From Chitinophagaceae bacterium (GTDB lineage Bacteria; Bacteroidota; Bacteroidia; Chitinophagales; Chitinophagaceae), in assembly GCA_016721385.1 (NCBI GenBank), contig JADKIE010000001.1, positions 1 to 64,000 on the forward strand: a stretch of 64,000 nt of DNA, written 5' to 3'. How positions within the stretch are numbered: the first letter of the stretch is position 1; every line of letters begins with the position of its first letter. This document shows, piece after piece, positions 45,169 to 55,837 of the stretch. The notes under the pieces are model-generated. The model saw nothing but the letters and a program-made list of their open reading frames with translations. It made no database searches and was not told the origin of the DNA. Position numbers and translations under genes: made by a program.

Positions 45169-45686
45169 TGATTATGAATTTTAATATTAAAGAACAACTT
45201 CCGGTAAATTTTAATGCAAACTCCAAAGTGTGGGTTTACCAAAGCAGTCGCTTTTTTAATGAAGTTGAAGCGTTGCAATTAGAAAATATACTGCACACAT
45301 TTGTTGCCAACTGGAAAAGCCATGGCGATAATGTAAAGGGGTTTGCTCAGTTATTTTTTAATCAGTTTATTGTGTTAATGGCAGATGAAACATCTGTAAG
45401 TGTGGGCGGCTGCAGTACAGATACCAGTGTACATTTAATTAAAGAAATTGAGCAACTGTTTAAAACTGATTTGCTAAACAGGCAAAATTTGGCTTTTATT
45501 GTAAAAGATAAAATTCAATTGGTGCCGCTGGCGCAATTGGGTTATGCCGTAGAAAACGATTTTATTACCGGTAATACACTTTACTTTAACAATACTATCC
45601 TTACAAAAAAAGATTTAGAAGAAAACTGGATTATACCAATTAAACAGAGTTGGCTTAAAGCTAAAGTGCCTGCCAAAATTGGCTAA
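45168..45686 (+). CDS. conserved hypothetical protein (often mislabelled ABC transporter ATPase)
   Basis: A 172-aa soluble protein with conserved WVYQSSRFFNEVEALQLENIL and SVGGCSTDTSVHLIKEIE segments. No Walker A or ABC signature is visible, so the common database name 'ABC transporter ATPase' is not supported by this sequence. It is coupled to the Fe-S protein: the ATG at 45168 shares a base with the upstream stop, and a second ATG follows at 45174. Function unknown. Confidence 0.75.
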   Translation: MIMNFNIKEQLPVNFNANSKVWVYQSSRFFNEVEALQLENILHTFVANWKSHGDNVKGFAQLFFNQFIVLMADETSVSVGGCSTDTSVHLIKEIEQLFKTDLLNRQNLAFIVKDKIQLVPLAQLGYAVENDFITGNTLYFNNTILTKKDLEENWIIPIKQSWLKAKVPAKIG

Positions 45687-48089
45687 CTATTTCTTAACTA
45701 TTTTTTTAGCCTTTTTAGCAAAAATATAACTTAACGAAAGCCTGTAATTACGGGTATTTGTTGCGCTGTAACTTTCTAAATTAAAATTACTGCCGTAGGT
45801 AAATGTTTTATTTTGTTGCTGTTTAAAAGGATCAATAATATTTATTGCTACCACAAATTTTTTCTTGAGGAACTTTTGCTGCACACCAATATTCATGCTT
45901 AAGTTATTGCGTACAGTACCCTGCGGATTGGCAAAACGATTGAATGTAAAGCTGGCATTGCTTGTTAGCAAATCGCTAAATTGATAATTGCCATTTAAAG
46001 TAGTAAATAATGAACCGCCGTTTCTGAAGCGGTTTATGGTTCTGTCGTGCAAACTATATACATTATAATTATAGCCTAAGCTTATATTTATTTTAGATTT
46101 TTTGCTAAGCGTATATCCGCCCCATAGGCTTGATTCATATTCTTTTCTTCCACTTAAATTTTGCCAGGTTATTGTAGTGGTACCATTGGGTTGTAATGTA
46201 CGTATAGAGCTGTAAATATTTTGTAATGCATTATAGCCTAATGAGGCATTTATGTTATACAATTTGTTCCATTTGCCAACAATAAAATCAAAATTATCGG
46301 CATAATAAGCCGTTAAGCCAGGATTACCAAACCGTGTATTATACGGATCACTGTAATCTACACTCGGGTTAAGTTCATTTATACCCGGCCGTTGTATGGT
46401 ACGCTTATAACTAAACGTAATGCTTATTTCGTTTACCCATTTTTTGTACAATGTGGCAAAGGGTAAAGCTGTGAAATAATTGTTTTTGTAAGTATTGGAA
46501 ATGGTGGTAAACTTAAAGTTAGTTTGTGTGTTTTCCAGAGATGAACCTATGGTTAAATAAAAATCTTGCTTAAACTCATACCGCAATGCAAGCCTTGCCG
46601 ATGCTATGTTTTGATGAAACCTGAAATTATTACTTAGTAAATCATTCTTTACAAATAAATTGGTGGCTCTTTGCCAAAAATTGGTGCTTATAATATTATG
46701 ACTGCTAAAGCGAATATTACTGACACCTGTATTCAAAAGTATTTTTTTGTTTTTTAATGGCTTGTCATAATTAACTCTAAATGTTATGGTATTGTTTGCT
46801 ACATCTGTTATTTGTTGTTGGGTAGAGTCTGCTCCCGTTGGTGAATAATCGGCATTTAGGTATTGCTGATAAAAATCTTTAGCTGATGTATTATCATTAA
46901 AATTTATACCTGTAATTATTTTTAATACTTGCCTCGGATCTTTTCCTTTGGCAGTATACGTAAAGCTAAAATTAGGATTATGTGTATTTGTATTTGTTGC
47001 TGTAAACCTGTTGCTTAATTTATAAATCTGATACAGGTTATTAATATTTGCATACTCCACTGCATTATTGCTGTTTGCATTATTTGTGTTGTATTGAGCG
47101 GTAAAATTTAGGCTTCTATTTTTATTAATTTCATAATCTAATGCAGCTCTAAAATTTGGGCGGCGGTTTAAACTTGTACTATTACCACTTGTGTTAAAAT
47201 AATTAGATGAGTCTGTGTAAATATTTTGCCTTTTACTGTAACTGTTTCCTTCGTATTCATTGTAGCCAAAGCCTGTGTTAATGTTTAGGGCAAACTTATT
47301 TTTTCTGTAGCTCATGTTACCGCTAATACCAGCTTCGCCTCTGGAGCCATAGCTTACGCTTAATCTTCCGTTAAACCCAACTTTGCCTTTTCTGGTAACA
47401 ATATTTATCACACCACCTCTTTCGTTAGCATATTGTGGCGGTGGTGTGGTCATTACTTCTATTTTTTCAATCATGCTTCCGGGCATACTCTCCAGCAAAT
47501 CCTGCAATTGTTTGGCATTAAGCTCTATGGGTTTATCATCAATTAAAATTTTAACATCCTTGCCTCTTAATAATACCTTACCGTCGTTATCTACATTTAC
47601 TAAAGGTGTTTGTTTTAACAATTCTGTTGTAGATGTTGTGGAACTAAGCGCCGATTCGCCAACATTAAATGTAATTTTACCGTCCTTATTTTCTATTAAA
47701 GGCTTCTCTGCATAAACAGTAACTTCGGTAAGTGTGTTTGTTTTTATTTTGAGTTTTATGTCATTCAAGTCAAAATCATATCTATCTTCCCGTATATAAA
47801 TGCTGTCAATTTGTAACGTTGTAAAACCAATAGTTGAAATGCTTAGTCTGTAATATCCGTAGTTCAGTTTATCAAACATAAACGATCCATCTTTTACCGA
47901 TAAAGTTGTAATACTATTTGTATCTTTTCCAATTGGCACCAGCATTACCGATGCTCCAACTATAGCTTTACTATTATCGGCATTTAGTAGTGTACCAATA
48001 ATAATGCCTTTTGTGGAAGGCACACTATCTTTTTGCGCTTTTGCAAACAAGGCACTCATCAATGCAAAAAATAAGAGTAAATAGCGCAA
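45687..48089 (-). CDS. outer-membrane beta-barrel receptor (CarboxypepD_reg + TonB plug)
   Basis: An outer-membrane protein of 800 aa. After a signal peptide (LLLFFALMSALFAKAQ), a carboxypeptidase-regulatory-like domain (residues about 28-110: GIIIGTLLNADNSKAIVGASV, KDGSFMFDKLNYGYYRL), a plug domain (TEVTVYAEKPLIENKDGKI, VLLRGKDVKILIDDKPIEL, MIEKIEVMTTPPPQYANERGGVINIVTRKG) and a long barrel ending LSLSYIFAKKAKKIVKK. This is the outer-membrane beta-barrel (OMP_b-brl_3) branch; no SusD partner is present. Intact. The ligand is unknown. Confidence 0.93.
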   Translation of the reverse strand: MRYLLLFFALMSALFAKAQKDSVPSTKGIIIGTLLNADNSKAIVGASVMLVPIGKDTNSITTLSVKDGSFMFDKLNYGYYRLSISTIGFTTLQIDSIYIREDRYDFDLNDIKLKIKTNTLTEVTVYAEKPLIENKDGKITFNVGESALSSTTSTTELLKQTPLVNVDNDGKVLLRGKDVKILIDDKPIELNAKQLQDLLESMPGSMIEKIEVMTTPPPQYANERGGVINIVTRKGKVGFNGRLSVSYGSRGEAGISGNMSYRKNKFALNINTGFGYNEYEGNSYSKRQNIYTDSSNYFNTSGNSTSLNRRPNFRAALDYEINKNRSLNFTAQYNTNNANSNNAVEYANINNLYQIYKLSNRFTATNTNTHNPNFSFTYTAKGKDPRQVLKIITGINFNDNTSAKDFYQQYLNADYSPTGADSTQQQITDVANNTITFRVNYDKPLKNKKILLNTGVSNIRFSSHNIISTNFWQRATNLFVKNDLLSNNFRFHQNIASARLALRYEFKQDFYLTIGSSLENTQTNFKFTTISNTYKNNYFTALPFATLYKKWVNEISITFSYKRTIQRPGINELNPSVDYSDPYNTRFGNPGLTAYYADNFDFIVGKWNKLYNINASLGYNALQNIYSSIRTLQPNGTTTITWQNLSGRKEYESSLWGGYTLSKKSKINISLGYNYNVYSLHDRTINRFRNGGSLFTTLNGNYQFSDLLTSNASFTFNRFANPQGTVRNNLSMNIGVQQKFLKKKFVVAINIIDPFKQQQNKTFTYGSNFNLESYSATNTRNYRLSLSYIFAKKAKKIVKK

Positions 48090-48233
48090 GTAATTAAGTT
48101 TAAAAATGCAAATTTACAGTAGTTCTGTATTAAACCTGCCATTCTGTTGCACCTCATCAACCTTATTTACCATTAACATAAAAATTTAGCTATTATCATT
48201 TTGTATGTTATTTTTACGGCTTAAATATTTGAT

Positions 48234-50256
48234 ATGAGGAAAATATTAGTACTTGTTACCTTGTTGGTTTGTACAACTACTCTTTTTGCACAACCAATTA
48301 CCAAGCGAAAGTTTATAGATCCTGCAAACTTTGATTTATCTGTAAAACCCGGCGATAATTTTTTTTTATACGCTAACGGAGCATGGCTAAATAAAACACC
48401 CATTCCGGCATCTAAAACCCGTTGGGGCAGTTTTGATATGCTTGCCGAAGAAAGCTCTCAGGCTTTAAAAGAATTGTTGGAAGATGCGGCAAAAAATCCG
48501 GGCAACAATGCTTTAATGAAAACTGTAGGCGATTTTTATGCCAGTGGTATGGATAGTTTAGCGATTGAAAAATTAGGCTATCAACCCATAAAAAAATATT
48601 TAAACGCCATTAGCAAATTACCTAATAAGGCCGAAGTTCTTAAACATATTAATTACTTACGTGCCAATGCCATTACCAGCCCGCTATACAGAATTGGTGT
48701 TGGGCAAGATGCTAAAAATGTAACCCAGTATATTGTAAACATTGGACAAGGTGGTACTACATTGCCAGACAGAGATTATTATTTAAAAGATGATAGCCGT
48801 AGCAAAACCATACGTAACGAGTATATTAATTACATTACTACACTCTTTAAACTTTGTGGCACCGATGATTCTACCGCAAACGTAAATGCCGCCACTATTT
48901 TACAGTTAGAAACCACCATTGCCAAAGCTCAAATGAGCAGGGTAGAAATGAGAGACCCTAACAAATTGTATAATAAATTTTCCTTAACCGATTTATCTGC
49001 CAAAACACCCAACCTTAACTGGAAAGATATTTTACAAAACCTTGGTTACCAAACAATACAAGATAGTTTAGTAACGAGTAATCCTAAGTTTTTAGTTTTT
49101 ATAGATTCTCTGCTAAATGTAACAGAAGTTTCAACATGGAGAACATACCTGCAATGGAATGTTATGAAAGATGCAGCACCCTATTTAAGCAGCGCATTTG
49201 TTGATGCAAATTTTGCTTACAATAAAGCATTAAATGGACAAAAAGGGCAAACGCCCCGCTGGCAACGTATGAGTGGTTTAGTTGATGGACAAATTGGAGA
49301 GTTACTTGGCCAACTATATGTAGCAAAATATTTTAAACCCGAGGCAAAAAAAAGAATGCTGGAGTTGTTGGATAATATGACTGCCGCATTTTCCGAACGT
49401 ATAAATCAATTAGATTGGATGAGTGCTGAAACCAAAGTAAATGCTTTAACTAAATTAAATGCCATTACAAAAAAAATTGGTTATCCCGATGTTTGGAAAA
49501 AATATGATGGCGTAATAATAAACCGAACCGATTTTATAGGCAATATTTTAAGATGTAATCAATGGAGATATTACGATAACATAAGCCGATTAGGTAAACC
49601 TATTGATAAAAATGAATGGGGAATGACGCCTCCAACAGTAAACGCTTACTATAGTGCTCAAAAAAATGAAATTGTTTTTCCTGCCGGCATATTGCGTTTC
49701 CCTTTCTTTGATTTTGAGGCAGATGATGCCATAAATTATGGTGGTATTGCTGCAGTTATTGGTCACGAAATGACACATGGTTTTGATGACCATGGAAAAC
49801 TTTGATGCCGATGGAAACTTAAAAGATTGGTGGACAAAGACCGATGCCGATGAATTTAAGAAAAGAGCCGATGAAGTTGTTGAGCAATATAACGGCTATA
49901 CAGTTTTAGATACTTTGCATGTAAACGGCAAACTTACTTTAGGCGAAAACCTGGCCGATTTAGGCGGCCTTAGTATTGCTTACGAAGCATTTAAAAAAAC
50001 TAAACAATTTAAAGAAGGAAAAAAGATAGATGGTTTTACACCAACACAACGTTTCTTTTTAAATTGGAGCCAGGTTTGGCGTAGCAATATTTTACCCGAA
50101 GCTGCAGCACAACGTATTGTTACCGATAACCACTCACCCGGCGTACATCGTAGCAATGGCCCTTTAACCAATATAGATGCATTTTATGAGGCATTTGGGG
50201 TAAAAGAAGGCGATAAAATGTTTAAACCTAAAGAAAAGAGAACGAAAGTTTGGTAA
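48234..50256 (+). CDS. M13 family metallopeptidase (neprilysin-like), frameshifted
   Basis: An exported zinc peptidase. A signal peptide (MRKILVLVTLLVCTTTLFAQ) is followed by DPANFDLSVKPGDNFFLYANGAWL, the standard start of M13 proteins. The substrate motif VNAYYSAQKNEIVFPAGIL precedes the zinc site VIGHEMTHGFDDHG. A one-base shift near 49797 breaks the frame just after the zinc motif; the continuation has GENLADLGGLSIAYEA (third zinc ligand Glu) and CRST-like NHSPGVHRSNGPL. The joined length, about 674 aa, is normal. Confidence 0.93.
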
Positions 50257-50280
50257 AATACAATTAGAAATTAAAAATTA

Positions 50281-50307
50281 AACTGCTCAGCTCACTGAGC
50301 AGTTTTT
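50281..50307 (+). terminator. terminator after the M13 peptidase gene
   Basis: A 9-10 bp stem (aactgctcag / ctgagcagtt, loop ctca) followed by a T run, 25 nt after the stop codon. Confidence 0.85.
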
Positions 50308-50362
50308 GTATTACAAACCTTATTACTCATAATTCATAACTCCCAATTAATATTCTGCCATC

Positions 50363-50393
50363 TTGTCAGAATCATCATCAATCACTATCTTTG
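50363..50393 (+). promoter_or_regulatory. promoter of miaB
   Basis: ttg at 50363-50365 and TATCTTTG at 50386-50393 with 20 nt between them. It ends 21 nt before the candidate miaB ATG at 50415. Confidence 0.7.
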
Positions 50394-50414
50394 CAACTTA
50401 TAAAGTAGCGTTTG

Positions 50415-51826
50415 ATGTTAGATATAATGACAGATAAAAAACACGATGAAACAAGGCAAGGCGAGGCATTTGCTCTCTTGAGGTAAACACATCTGCCTGT
50501 AAAAAGCATTTTTATATAGAAAGTTATGGTTGCGCCATGAACTTTGCCGATAGCGAAGTGGTAGCATCTATCTTAATGGAAAATGGCTTTGGCGCTACTA
50601 AAGAGGTTGAACAAGCCGATTTAATCTTTATTAATACCTGCTCTATCAGAGAAAAAGCCGAGCAAACCGTACGTAAACGCCTTACCGAATTTCGCAGTCT
50701 TAAAAAAACGAAACCCGGCATGTTGGTTGGTGTTTTAGGCTGCATGGCCGAGCGGCTAAAAGCCCAATTTATTGAGGAAGAAAAACTGGTTGATTTAGTT
50801 GTAGGCCCGGATGCTTACCGAGCTTTACCCAATTTAATTGAAGAAGCCGAAACCGGTCAAAAAGCGGTAAACGTTTTACTTAGCCGAGACGAAACCTATG
50901 CCGATATAGCCCCAATTCGTTTAAACAGCAACGGTGTTACTGCATTTGTAAGTATTATGAGAGGCTGCAATAATATGTGTAGTTTTTGTGTAGTGCCTTT
51001 TACCCGTGGCCGGGAAAGAAGCCGTGATGCTGTAAGTATTATTAATGAATGTAAAGATTTGTTTGAAAACGGATACAGAGAAGTAACCTTACTTGGCCAA
51101 AATGTAGATAGTTATTATTGGATGGACGAAGAAAAAAATGAGCAGGTAACATTTGCCATGCTTATGGAAAGAGTTGCTCTTATCTCTCCTCTTCTACGAG
51201 TGCGTTTTTCTACCTCACATCCAAAAGATATTACGGATGAAGTGTTACACACCATGGTTAAGTACGATAACATTTGCAACTACATACATTTACCTGTACA
51301 AAGCGGCAGTAGCAGAGTACTGCAATTAATGAACAGAACGTACACCAGAGAATGGTACATTGCAAGAGTAGATAGAATAAAAGAACTGATACCCGATTGT
51401 GGCTTAAGTACCGATATGATTACCGGATTTTGTACCGAAACAGAAGATGACCATCTGGAATCTTTGAGCCTTATGCGCTATTGCCATTACGATTTAGCGT
51501 ACATGTATTTTTACAGCGAACGCCCCGGAACACTTGCTGCCCGTAGGTTTACAGATGATATACCCGAGGAAGTAAAGAAAAGAAGATTACAGGAAATGGT
51601 AGCACTCCATCGCTTACAAACTTTGGCAAGTATGCAAAAAGATGTAGGCAAAACATTTAAGGTATTGGTAGAAGGTTTTTCTAAAAGAAGTGAAGATGAT
51701 TTATATGGCCGAAATGATCAAAACAAAGTGGTTGTTTTTCCTAAAGGAGAATTTAAGAAAGGAGATTATGTAATGGTGAATATCACTTCTTGCACAGCAG
51801 GCACTTTAATTGGTCTTCCTATTTAA
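50415..51826 (+). CDS. miaB: tRNA i6A37 methylthiotransferase MiaB, frameshift near start
   Basis: A radical-SAM methylthiotransferase acting on i6A37 in tRNA. The N-terminal 22 codons read MLDIMTDKKHDETRQGEAF, then a one-base shift near 50480 leads into NTSACKKHFYIESYGCAMNFADSE with the first cluster Cys. FINTCSIREKAE and LGCMAERLK supply the other two; MRGCNNMCSFCVVPFTRGRERSR is the radical-SAM motif; the TRAM domain ends the protein. About 470 aa when joined. First gene of the miaB-sigma54-lptE-TPR-secG-mltG row. Confidence 0.94.
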
Positions 51827-51881
51827 TTATTAAAAAATCACTTTGTGTACACTTTGTGCCTCAGTGTCTCAGCAGTTTAAC

Positions 51882-53118
51882 ATGGACTTACAACTTATAA
51901 AAAACAGATTTGGAATAATTGGCAATTCGCCATCGCTTAACCATGCTTTAAATGTAGCAGTACAGGTAGCCAATACCGATTTAAGCGTACTCATTAATGG
52001 TGAAAGCGGTGTGGGTAAAGAAGTTTTTTCGCAAATAATTCATGCACTCACTGCCCGTAAACACAATTCGTTTATTGCAGTAAACTGCGGTGCCATTCCC
52101 GAAGGCACCATCGACAGCGAATTATTTGGCCACGAAAAAGGAAGTTTTACCGGAGCGGTAGATAGTCGTAAAGGTTATTTTGAAACGGTAAACGGCGGCA
52201 CCATATTTTTAGATGAAATTGGCGAAATGCCCTTAGGTACACAAGCCCGTTTATTAAGAGTTTTAGAAGCCGGCGAATACATACGTGTTGGTAGCAGTAA
52301 AGTGCAAAAAACAGATGTACGTGTAATTGCTGCAACTAACAAAGAATTAATTGAACATTCTCAAAGCGGCAGGTTTAGAGAAGACTTGTATTATCGCTTA
52401 AACACCGTTCCTATAAGGGTTCCATCTCTCCGAGACAGAAAAGAAGATATCCCTCTTTTGTTTAGAAAATTTGTCAGTGATTTTTCGGATAAATATAAAT
52501 CTGCTACTGTACAATTAGATGATGAAGCCAAAAAGGTGTTAATGAATTATCCCTGGCCGGGTAATGTTAGAGAGTTAAAAATATTGCTGAACAAATATCT
52601 GTGCTTAACAAAAGAAAAATTATTACTGCCAATAAATTAAAAAGTTTTTTACCGAAAACAATTTCAACCGACTGCCATGCTTTTGCCGGGGAAAAGGCGG
52701 TGTAGTCAAAAAGAATTTGCCAACGAAAGAGAAATTTTGTATAAACTTTTTTTTGACATGAAGAAAGATGTAAACGAATTAAAGAAAATGTTCTTTGATA
52801 TTTTACAAAACCCTTCATTAACAAAACATACGCCTGTTTTTAACGTAACAATCCAATAAACGAATTTGTCTCCACAACGAATGCCTGCCTAATAGTAACC
52901 AGCAGGCAACCAGCCTGTTTCATCAATCAAAAAAACCACGATATTCATCAGCACGAAGATGTTGAAGAAAGATTGAGCATTATAGATAAAGAAAAAGAAC
53001 TGATTTTAAAGCCTTAAAAAACATAAAGGCAAACGTAAAGATGCCTCTGCTCGATTTAGGCATTAGCGAAAGAACATTGTACAGAAAGCTAAAGGAGTAT
53101 GACATCGAAGATCTTTAA
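51882..53118 (+). CDS. sigma-54-dependent activator without receiver domain, C-terminus frameshifted
   Basis: An enhancer-binding AAA+ activator of RpoN promoters. The start MDLQLIKNRFGIIG at 51882 goes straight into the AAA+ domain: GESGVGKE (Walker A), GHEKGSFTGAVD (GAFTGA loop with Ser for Ala), GTIFLDEIGEM (Walker B), RFREDLYYRLN, and YPWPGNVRELK. Three or more shifts between 52590 and 53060 hide the end, but ERLSIIDKEKELIL and a Fis-type helix-turn-helix (SERTLYRKLKEYDI) are readable to the stop at 53116-53118. With no regulatory domain its activity must be set by level or partners. It lies between miaB and lptE, as in related genomes. Confidence 0.88.
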
Positions 53119-53150
53119 TACCATCAATGAACTTTCATTAATTTCGTTCT

Positions 53151-53685
53151 ATGCAAACATTTGTAAAACATATTATAAACGCTAAATTTTGGGCAGTTGG
53201 TTTTTTGCTCATTTTTACCTTTTCGTATGCTACCTGTAAATATGGGTTTAAAGATTCATCTCCGCCGCCGGCAGATGTAAAAACCTTTAGGGTAAATTAT
53301 TTAGAAAACAAAGCCAGTTACGTAAATCCACAACTTAGTCCGCAGTTAACAGAAAAATTAAAGCAAAAAATAATTAATACTACAAGGCTCAGGCAAACCA
53401 ATACCGAAGATGCTCATTACGATATAAGTGGTTATATAAGCCAATATCAGGTATCTGTAACAGGCATTAGCGGCAGTAACACAACACGTAATAAATTAAC
53501 CGTAGGTTCTTCATTTAATATTTAAAAATACATTAGATGAAAAAAAGAATTTTGATACCGATGTTAGCTATAGTTTAGACTTTGATGCCAACCTTACGCT
53601 TAGCCAGGTGGAAACGCAAGAAGGCACAAAAATTGTTAATAATATTGCAGATGCTATCTTTAATAAGATTTTTTCGAATTGGTAA
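53151..53685 (+). CDS. lptE: LPS assembly lipoprotein LptE-like, frameshifted
   Basis: Outer-membrane partner of LptD in LPS export, in the divergent Bacteroidota form. A hydrophobic N-terminus ending in a Cys (FTFSYATCKYGFKDSSPP) fits a lipoprotein signal. TFRVNYLENKASYVNPQLSPQLTEKLKQKI and DISGYISQYQVSVTGI follow. A shift near 53523 is bridged by FKNTLDEKKNFDTDVSYSLDFDANLTL to a stop at 53683-53685. The position after the sigma-54 activator and before secG supports the name. Confidence 0.78.
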
Positions 53686-53761
53686 TACAGATGTAAGATT
53701 TAGTGATACAAGATTTAAGATTTTTTTTAACTTCAAAGCTTTGTTTATTTAAGCAACCAAA

Positions 53762-54555
53762 ATGACTACTAAAGCAATTTTTGAATCCATATTTAAAAAA
53801 GATATCAGGGATGAAAACAATTATTTGTTTTTACAACAAGTAGCACAAGAGCATCCTTATTTTAGTGCCGCACAGTTTTTTTTATTGCTGCAAACAAAAA
53901 AAAATACAGAAGACTTTAAACAGCAAGCTGCTAAAACAGCACTTTATTTCAACAACCCTTTTGGTTAAACTATTTATTAATCGAAGAGTTGGCAACCGAA
54001 GAACAATCATTGCAAAATCATACAGCCGCTGTTTTACAAAAATAGAAACATTGCAAAGAAGCGGTGCCCATTGCAGAAAAGAAGTAAAGTGAGTGACACA
54101 ACGATGTTGAAAAAATGAACCCAAAGGCCAGTTACCCAAAAAAGAAAATACATTCGAATTTAAAACCTGCCCAACATATACCAGTTGAGCACATGCTTTT
54201 TGAACCTATGCACATGGTAGATTATTTTGCCAGCCAGGGTATAAAGCTTAGCGAAGAGGTACAAACCGGTGATAAACTGGGTAAACAGCTTAAAAGCTTT
54301 ACCGAGTGGCTTAAAACCATGAAAAAAGTTCATCCCGATAAATTAGGCCAAAACATTGTACAAACCGATGTTGCAGTGCAAAATTTGGCCGAAAAAAGCA
54401 ATACCGAAGGCGATATTTTAACCGAAGCCATGGCCGAAGTATTTGCCATGCAGGGCAAAAATGAGAAGGCAATTGAAGTGTATGAAAAATTAAGTTTGCT
54501 CAATCCCCTTAAAAGTGCTTACTTTGCAGCCAAAATTTTACCATTAAAAGGATAG
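53762..54555 (+). CDS. hypothetical TPR-like protein, frameshifted, with embedded repeat
   Basis: No named family is recognised. The N-terminus MTTKAIFESIFKKDIRDENNYLFLQQVAQEHPYFSAAQF and the C-terminal LTEAMAEVFAMQGKNEKAIEVYEKLSLLNP (a TPR-like helix pair) match a conserved protein found between lptE and secG in this phylum. Breaks lie near 53963, 54040 and 54110. The middle contains a 19-bp exact match to the repeat at 6369-6409; in frame it would encode VSDTTM. It sits 4 nt upstream of secG. Confidence 0.65.
54088..54106 (+). repeat. interspersed repeat, type 2, copy inside a coding region
   Basis: agtgagtgacacaacgatg, identical to the minus strand of 6369-6409. It lies in the linker of the TPR-like protein, in a segment where frames shift. 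Confidence 0.55.
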
Positions 54556-54559
54556 TGAC

Positions 54560-54794
54560 ATGTTAGTGTTATTTGGAATTTTAATAATTATTGCCTCTTA
54601 TACTAGTTGTGATCGTGTTGATACAGAACCCTAAAGGTGGTGGTTTATCTGCAAGTTTAGGTGGTTTCAGCAACCAGTTAATGGGTGTAAAACAAACTAC
54701 CGATGTATTGGAAAAAGGCACTTGGTTGTTTGCTGCTATAGTGGGTATTTTATGTGTTGTATCGCCTGCTTTTTTTGTTAATAATATAATTAAA
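54560..54794 (+). CDS. secG: preprotein translocase subunit SecG, frameshifted
   Basis: A small two-helix subunit of SecYEG. MLVLFGILIIIA gives the first helix start; a one-base shift near 54595 leads into ILVVIVLIQNPKGGGLSASLGGFSNQLMGVKQTTDVLEKGTW, the SecG signature, and a second helix (LFAAIVGILCVVSPAFF). There is no stop before mltG: the frame runs into its ATG at 54795. A lost or gained T in the T7 run at 54770-54776 would restore a stop within a few codons, so a genuine fusion is unlikely. The end coordinate is therefore approximate. Confidence 0.85.
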
Positions 54795-55807
54795 ATGAAA
54801 AAAACAATATTGTTTATACTCTTAGTTTTAGGATTGGTTGGTGGCTATTTGGGTTACAAAGTATTTGGCCCTACAGTAAATGCCCCCGAGCAAAAATATG
54901 TTTATATTAAAACCGGCAGCAACTACAATGATGTAAAACAACAGTTGATAGATAAAAAAGTAATAGCAAGCGGCTCACTTTTTGAACGGGTTGCTCAACT
55001 ATTAAAATACCCTAAATTGGTAAAAGCAGGCAGATATGAAATAAAAGATGGCACAAGCATTTACAATTTGGTAAAAATGTTACGCTCAGGCAACCAAAGC
55101 CCGGTTAATTTAGTAATAAACAAATTGCGTATTAAGGAAGATTTGGCAAAAATAAGCTGCATCGTTTGAAACAGATTCCTACTGTAATACAATTTTAAAC
55201 AATACCGATTCGTTAAAAATGCGAAATACAAACACATTTATGTGACAGATGGTATTACCCAACACGTACAGCATTACTGGATTCATCTGTTTCTAAAATT
55301 TTTAAAAAGCTGTATGTTGAGCAGGAAAAATTTTGGACATCCGAAAGAAAGCAAAAAGCACATGGATTAAACTTATCTCCCAGGCAAGTATATACATTAG
55401 CCAGCATTGTTGATGAAGAAACAAATAACGAAGCTGATAAAGGAAAAGTTGCCAGTGTGTATTTAAACAGGTTAGAAACAGGTATGAAGTTGGAGGCCGA
55501 CCCCACCGTAAAATTTGCCATGAGGGATTTTGGTTTAAAACGTATTTTAACCAAGCATCTCTCCTACCCATCTGCTTACAATACTTACCAACACACAGGT
55601 TTGCCTCCGGGGCCAATTTGTACACCAAGTGGCAAAACGATTGATGCCGTTTTAAATGCACCACAAACCAATTACATTTTTTTTGTAGCTCAGCCTAATT
55701 TTTCGGGTTTATCTAATTTTGCCAGCAATTACCAAGAGCATTTAGGCTACGCCAAAATATATCAGGTTTGGATAGATAGTTTACTTAGAGCAAGAGCTGT
55801 AAAATAG
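54795..55807 (+). CDS. mltG: endolytic transglycosylase MltG, frameshifted
   Basis: An inner-membrane YceG-type enzyme that cleaves nascent peptidoglycan. One N-terminal helix (ILFILLVLGLVGGYLGY) and a LysM-like region (YVYIKTGSNYNDVKQQLIDKKVI) precede the catalytic domain. LASIVDEETNNEADKGKVASVYLNRL contains the catalytic Glu; MKLEADPTVKFA and YNTYQHTGLPPGPICTPS are family signatures. Breaks lie near 55155 and between 55190 and 55265. The joined length, about 337 aa, is normal. Confidence 0.9.
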
Positions 55808-55837
55808 AATTTTGTACCTTGCTGTTGCAAAAACTAA

